In this document: piece by piece, positions 61,327 to 64,000 of the stretch | Position numbering within the stretch: the first letter of the stretch is position 1 | Layout: every line of letters begins with the position of its first letter | DNA from: Thermoanaerobaculia bacterium | GTDB lineage: Bacteria; Acidobacteriota; Thermoanaerobaculia; Multivoradales; JAHEKO01 | NCBI GenBank assembly: GCA_947259925.1 | Contig: CAMYOG010000057.1 | Coordinates: 1 to 64,000, forward strand | Direction of reading: 5' to 3' | DNA length: 64,000 nucleotides | Notes under the pieces: model-generated | The model's input: only the letters and a program-made list of their open reading frames with translations | Databases searched by the model: none | What the model was told of the DNA's origin: nothing | Translations under genes and position numbers: made by a program

Positions 61327-62025
61327 ATGAAGGAGATCGAGACCATCGAATCGATCGACCAGAGCGTCAAGCTCGCGATCTACAGGTTCTTCGCACGGGA
61401 GGCCGCCCGTCCGTCGATCGACAACGTGGCCGCCGACGTCGGCCTCGACGCACCCGCGGTCGCGGCGTCCTACAGCCGCCTGGTGGCGAACCGGGTGCTG
61501 GTGGTCGAGGAGGACGGCGCCTCGATCCGGATGGCGCCGCCGTTCTCCGGCGTGCCGACCCAGCACGTGGCGGAGGCCGACGGTCGCGAGTACTTCGCCA
61601 ACTGCGCCTGGGACGTGCTCGGGGTGATCGCCGCGCTCGGGCTTCCGGGGACCGTGCACTCTCGCTGTGAGCAGTCCAGGGAGGCGTTCCGTCTCGAGGT
61701 CGGAGCGGACGGCCCGGAACCGTCGGCCTGGCTCTTCCACACCGCCGTCGCCCCGGCCAGCTGGTGGGACGACATCGTCTTTACCTGACGCAACATGCTC
61801 TTCTTCCGGTCGGAAGAACAGGTTCGTGAATGGTGCGAGGCGCAGGGCCAGGAGATGAATCCGCGAGTCACGATCCCTCAGCTCTGGGGACTGGCGACCG
61901 CCTGGTACGCGAACCGTCTCGCGGCCGACTCGCGCCGGCCGCAGCCGGACGAGATTCGCGGGATCTTCGCGCGCCTCGGTCTCGAAGGCGAGTTCTGGGA
62001 TCCGCGCTCGGACAGCTTCGGCTGA
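61327..62025 (+). CDS. merB: Organomercurial lyase homologue with predicted selenocysteine (in-frame TGA)
   Basis: A 232-residue protein if TGA at 61786-61788 is read as selenocysteine 154. Upstream, a winged-helix-like N-terminus leads to C93-A-W-D96, matching Cys96 and Asp99 of E. coli MerB, and Cys114 matches Cys117. The TGA falls exactly on the catalytic Cys159 position, between DIVFT and RNMLFFRSEE. Downstream, the frame continues normally (QVREWCEAQ through QLWGLATAWYANRL) to a real stop at 62025. Twelve nt after the TGA a hairpin of 7 bp starts, a bacterial-SECIS-like element. MerB breaks the carbon-mercury bond. The gene follows the CDF exporter by 13 nt. A nonsense mutation or two separate genes are the alternatives. 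Confidence 0.8.
61798..61821 (+). promoter_or_regulatory. Candidate bacterial SECIS hairpin in merB
   Basis: TTCTTCC (61801-61807) pairs with GGAAGAA (61812-61818) around loop GGTC; two more pairs lie below a C-C mismatch. The first loop base is G at 61808, 19 nt after the TGA, within the 16-37 nt range known for bacterial SECIS elements. Confidence 0.7.
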
Positions 62026-62042
62026 TCCGCGGGCGTCACGGC

Positions 62043-62792
62043 TCAGCGGCGCCAGATCAGACCGGCGCCGACGAAGAAGTCGGCGGCGGCCGAGTTCAGG
62101 CCGACGCCGGCGCGCAGGTCGAGCTGCAGGTTCGGACGGACGCCGTGGGTGAGTCCGGTGTCGAAGAAGTAGGTCTCCGGCCTGCCGCGATCGGAAGGCA
62201 TCATGCCGAATACCTCGACGAAGAAGCCGGTAGACGGGCCGATGCCGAAGCCGAGCGCCGCGCTCGCGAGCGCTTCCCCGAACTGGTCGCCACCGTCGCT
62301 GCGGTAGCCCCAGCCGAGGTTGGTGCCGAGCGCGATCGCGGCCGACAGGTCACGCTCCGCGGCCAGCACAACGCCCGGCTGTGGGTGTGGCTCGCGGAAC
62401 TCGCTCGATCCGGTCGGCAGGGTGGTGCCGACCAGCACCGCCGTCGTCCAGCCGCGTGACTCGCCGAGTGCGACCTTGACGCCGATGGTGCTGTCGGTGA
62501 AGCCGCTCGGGTCGCCGGCGCTCGGATCGTCGACGCTGGCGTAGATCGGCAAGCCGAGTCGGAGCTCCAGCCTGCGCGAGAGCCCGAGCCGGACCAGGAC
62601 CTCGCCGAGCTCGACGGAGTCGACCGCGCCGCTGTCCACATGCGTGGCGCCGCCCTCGAACTGGACGCGTCCGGGCGTGATCGTGATCGCGCTCTCGGTG
62701 AAGTCGGGACGGTCGCCGACCAGGGGGTCGTCCTCCTGCGCCAGGAGCGGCGCGGCGAGGAGCGCCAGAACGAGCATCGCCCGCACGATCAT
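62043..62792 (-). CDS. Exported outer-membrane protein (phenol-degradation MetA-like/transporter family)
   Basis: A 249-residue protein. The signal peptide is residues 1-19 (ending LLAQ). The mature part shows alternating strands and recurrent motifs: VGDRPDFTESA, RLELRLGLPIYA, GESRGWTTAVLVGTTLPTG, YFFDTGLTHGVRPNLQLDLRAGVGLN and a final GLIWRR. The VGDRPDFTESA opening and the VRPNLQLDLRAGVG end are characteristic of the MetA-pathway-like barrel group. The ATG at 62792 is chosen because the longer frame overlaps the cupredoxin gene. It may be an outer-membrane component of the metal system; it is convergent with merB. Confidence 0.72.
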   Translation of the reverse strand: MIVRAMLVLALLAAPLLAQEDDPLVGDRPDFTESAITITPGRVQFEGGATHVDSGAVDSVELGEVLVRLGLSRRLELRLGLPIYASVDDPSAGDPSGFTDSTIGVKVALGESRGWTTAVLVGTTLPTGSSEFREPHPQPGVVLAAERDLSAAIALGTNLGWGYRSDGGDQFGEALASAALGFGIGPSTGFFVEVFGMMPSDRGRPETYFFDTGLTHGVRPNLQLDLRAGVGLNSAAADFFVGAGLIWRR

Positions 62793-62800
62793 CGTGCGCC

Positions 62801-63196
62801 TCAGCGGACCGCGAGCACGCCGCGCATCAGGATCGCGTGCGTCGAGCAGACGTACTCGTGCTCGCCCGGCTCGCTCGGTGCGGTGAAGACGACCGAGTCG
62901 GAGCTGCCGTCCCCAGGGATCAGCTCGGTCGCGGTCCGCCAGGCGGCGACGCCCCAATCGTGGAGCATGCCGTGATCGCGGTTGATCAGCTCGAGCCGGA
63001 TCGTCTCGCCGGGCGCGACCACCAGGGTCGGATTCGGCGTCGGGTCGTCTGGAAGGTAGAACGCCATGTCGCGGGTGACCAGGACGATCTCGCGGGCGGC
63101 CGGCTTCGAGACCGCGGCCACGGCGAACGAGAGTGCGCCGGCCGCCAGGACCAGTACCAGCAGTTGCAGGAAGCGCTTCTTGGTCTGCTCACTCAT
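62801..63196 (-). CDS. Membrane-anchored or exported cupredoxin (type 1 copper) protein
   Basis: A 131-residue protein. An N-terminal hydrophobic segment (about 9-29) anchors or exports it. The cupredoxin domain has the copper ligands His79 (MLHDWG; His75 is an alternative), Cys117, His120 and Met124 in EYVCSTHAILMRG. It likely carries electrons or binds copper in the periplasm, close to the copper-type ATPase. It lies 8 nt upstream of the outer-membrane gene and 9 nt after the ZIP gene, in one operon. Confidence 0.85.
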   Translation of the reverse strand: MSEQTKKRFLQLLVLVLAAGALSFAVAAVSKPAAREIVLVTRDMAFYLPDDPTPNPTLVVAPGETIRLELINRDHGMLHDWGVAAWRTATELIPGDGSSDSVVFTAPSEPGEHEYVCSTHAILMRGVLAVR

Positions 63197-63205
63197 GGTG
63201 TCGTC

Positions 63206-64000
63206 TCAGCCGACCAACATGCCGGTCAGGTACATCACGCCGAACCCCGCCACCAGTCCCCCGAGGACCGGGCGGCTGCGCAGGAAGGTCCCGAGCTCGC
63301 GCTCACCGGCTACCGAGCGGGTGATCTGCACCACCACCTGGGCGATCGCTCCGGCGCCGATGGCCAGGAAGACGACCGACCAGAACGGCGAATAGACGAA
63401 GCCGCCGATCCAGGCGCCGACGATGGTCGGGGCGCCGGCGAGCAATCCGAGACCGAACAGCCGCGTGATACCGGTGCGCGTCTTGGCCAGCGGCGCGACG
63501 ATCGCCAGCCCCTCGGTCGTGTTGTGCAGGGTGAACCCGAGAATCAAGAGGGCCCCGAGTGCGGCCTCGCCGAGAGCGAAGGCGGCGCCGATCGCCAGGC
63601 CCTCGCCGAAGTTGTGCAGGCCGATGCCGAGCGCGACCAGGAGCGCCGTCACCCAAGCGGCGGTCCCGGCTTCCCGATCGCCGCTCGGACGCCGACCCCG
63701 GAGCCAGGCGCCGACCCCCTCGATGATCAGGTAGGCGAGCAGGGCGACCAGCGCGAACAGGCTCACACCCTGATAGGAGTGGGCGACCGCGGCGGCCGCC
63801 TCCAGTCCCTCGTGCGCGGTGTCGATCAGCAGGAAGAGCAGCAAGCCGACGGTGAGCGCCAGCACGAAGTCGTAGCCGGAGCGACCCAGGGTCCTCATCA
63901 GCGGGTACCAGAGGAGACCGATCGCCACCGGCAGGACTCCGACGTAGAGGCCGATCAGCGCGAAGATGCCGAAGAAGCGCGCGCTCGGCCTGGGCGTCGC
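63206..64000 (-). CDS. ZIP-family metal transporter, 5' end beyond the window
   Basis: The frame stays open to the right edge, so the gene is incomplete at its N-terminus; about 265 residues are visible. Extra hydrophobic residues (FFGIFALIGLYVGVLPVAIG) precede the GTG at 63928, so that codon is unlikely to be the start. Signature metal-binding residues lie in GIGLHNFGEGLAIGAAF and GFTLHNTTEGLAIVAPL, the ZIP TM4/TM5 motifs with H, N and E. It imports divalent metals such as zinc. It forms an operon with the cupredoxin and the outer-membrane gene. Confidence 0.85.
   Translation of the reverse strand, partial: ATPRPSARFFGIFALIGLYVGVLPVAIGLLWYPLMRTLGRSGYDFVLALTVGLLLFLLIDTAHEGLEAAAAVAHSYQGVSLFALVALLAYLIIEGVGAWLRGRRPSGDREAGTAAWVTALLVALGIGLHNFGEGLAIGAAFALGEAALGALLILGFTLHNTTEGLAIVAPLAKTRTGITRLFGLGLLAGAPTIVGAWIGGFVYSPFWSVVFLAIGAGAIAQVVVQITRSVAGERELGTFLRSRPVLGGLVAGFGVMYLTGMLVG

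Noticed and set aside
61795-62025. Independent 76-residue gene after merB
   Set aside because: It lies in the same frame as the upstream MerB part, its first residues complete the MerB core, and there is no ribosome-binding site; it is the C-terminal half of one protein.
1-64000. tRNA and rRNA genes
   Set aside because: Searched for TpsiC-like GGTTCGAATC sequences and cloverleaf pairs; none were convincing.
1-64000. Other TGA-terminated genes as selenoproteins
   Set aside because: The TGA ends I looked at showed no continuing family sequence or hairpin at the right distance; the search was by eye and not exhaustive.

Overview
The window is a GC-rich (roughly two-thirds G+C) chromosomal segment of a Gram-negative bacterium with outer-membrane lipoproteins and periplasmic enzymes. 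Gene content (an acidobacterial-type VWFA-related protein, a DUF885 lipoprotein, a DUF1800/DUF1501 pair, an arylsulfotransferase-like protein with a sulfatase-like tail, fused GT2-methyltransferase, many secreted proteins of unknown family) points to Acidobacteriota, perhaps Thermoanaerobaculia. This is inferred from family content, not from a marker gene. No rRNA, tRNA, CRISPR array, complete IS or prophage was found.

Layout. 0.1-6.8 kb: an unknown coiled-coil/Pro-rich protein, a VWA protein divergent from a DUF255 thioredoxin-fold protein, and a DUF885 lipoprotein. 6.9-10.6 kb: a two-gene SEFIR + membrane nSTAND module that looks like an immune system, followed convergently by a lipoprotein with twelve 10-residue repeats and an ICMT-like membrane methyltransferase. 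11.9-14.3 kb: M14 carboxypeptidase, folA and thyA. 14.3-21 kb: a TetR-controlled tripartite RND efflux operon in which all four genes overlap, with a clear inverted-repeat operator. 21.1-25.8 kb: ECF sigma factor, small membrane protein, CpxP-like protein, DUF1800 and DUF1501 proteins, PDZ protein. 25.8-31.9 kb: DinB-like protein, MBL hydrolase, a coding remnant, two tandem secreted paralogues built from a duplicated Cys-containing domain, a polyproline linker and a C-terminal module, then a PqqB-like lipoprotein. 32-35.3 kb: LMF1-like membrane protein coupled to a methyltransferase, ArsR regulator, YjbQ.

35.3-55.6 kb is a surface-glycan/secreted-protein island: SGNH hydrolases, four GT-C-like membrane proteins, GT2 enzymes, methyltransferases, an aminotransferase, a PQQ-propeller lipoprotein and an arylsulfotransferase-like lipoprotein. 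A decayed copy of the aminotransferase 5' end, including its promoter, lies at its left edge. 55.6-57.3 kb: a secreted protein and an outer-membrane barrel protein ending at a good terminator.

57.4-64 kb is a metal-handling cluster: P1B-type ATPase with YHS and two metal-binding modules, Cys-rich exported protein, CDF exporter, a MerB (organomercurial lyase) homologue, then on the other strand an outer-membrane protein, a cupredoxin and a ZIP transporter that runs off the window. The merB gene is split by an in-frame TGA that falls on the catalytic Cys159 position of MerB, and a 7-bp hairpin with a G-initiated apical loop begins 12 nt after it. It is best read as a selenocysteine-containing organomercurial lyase and is the most striking observation here. 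Next in interest are the SEFIR/nSTAND pair, the decapeptide-repeat lipoprotein, and a C-terminal module shared by three proteins 27 kb apart.
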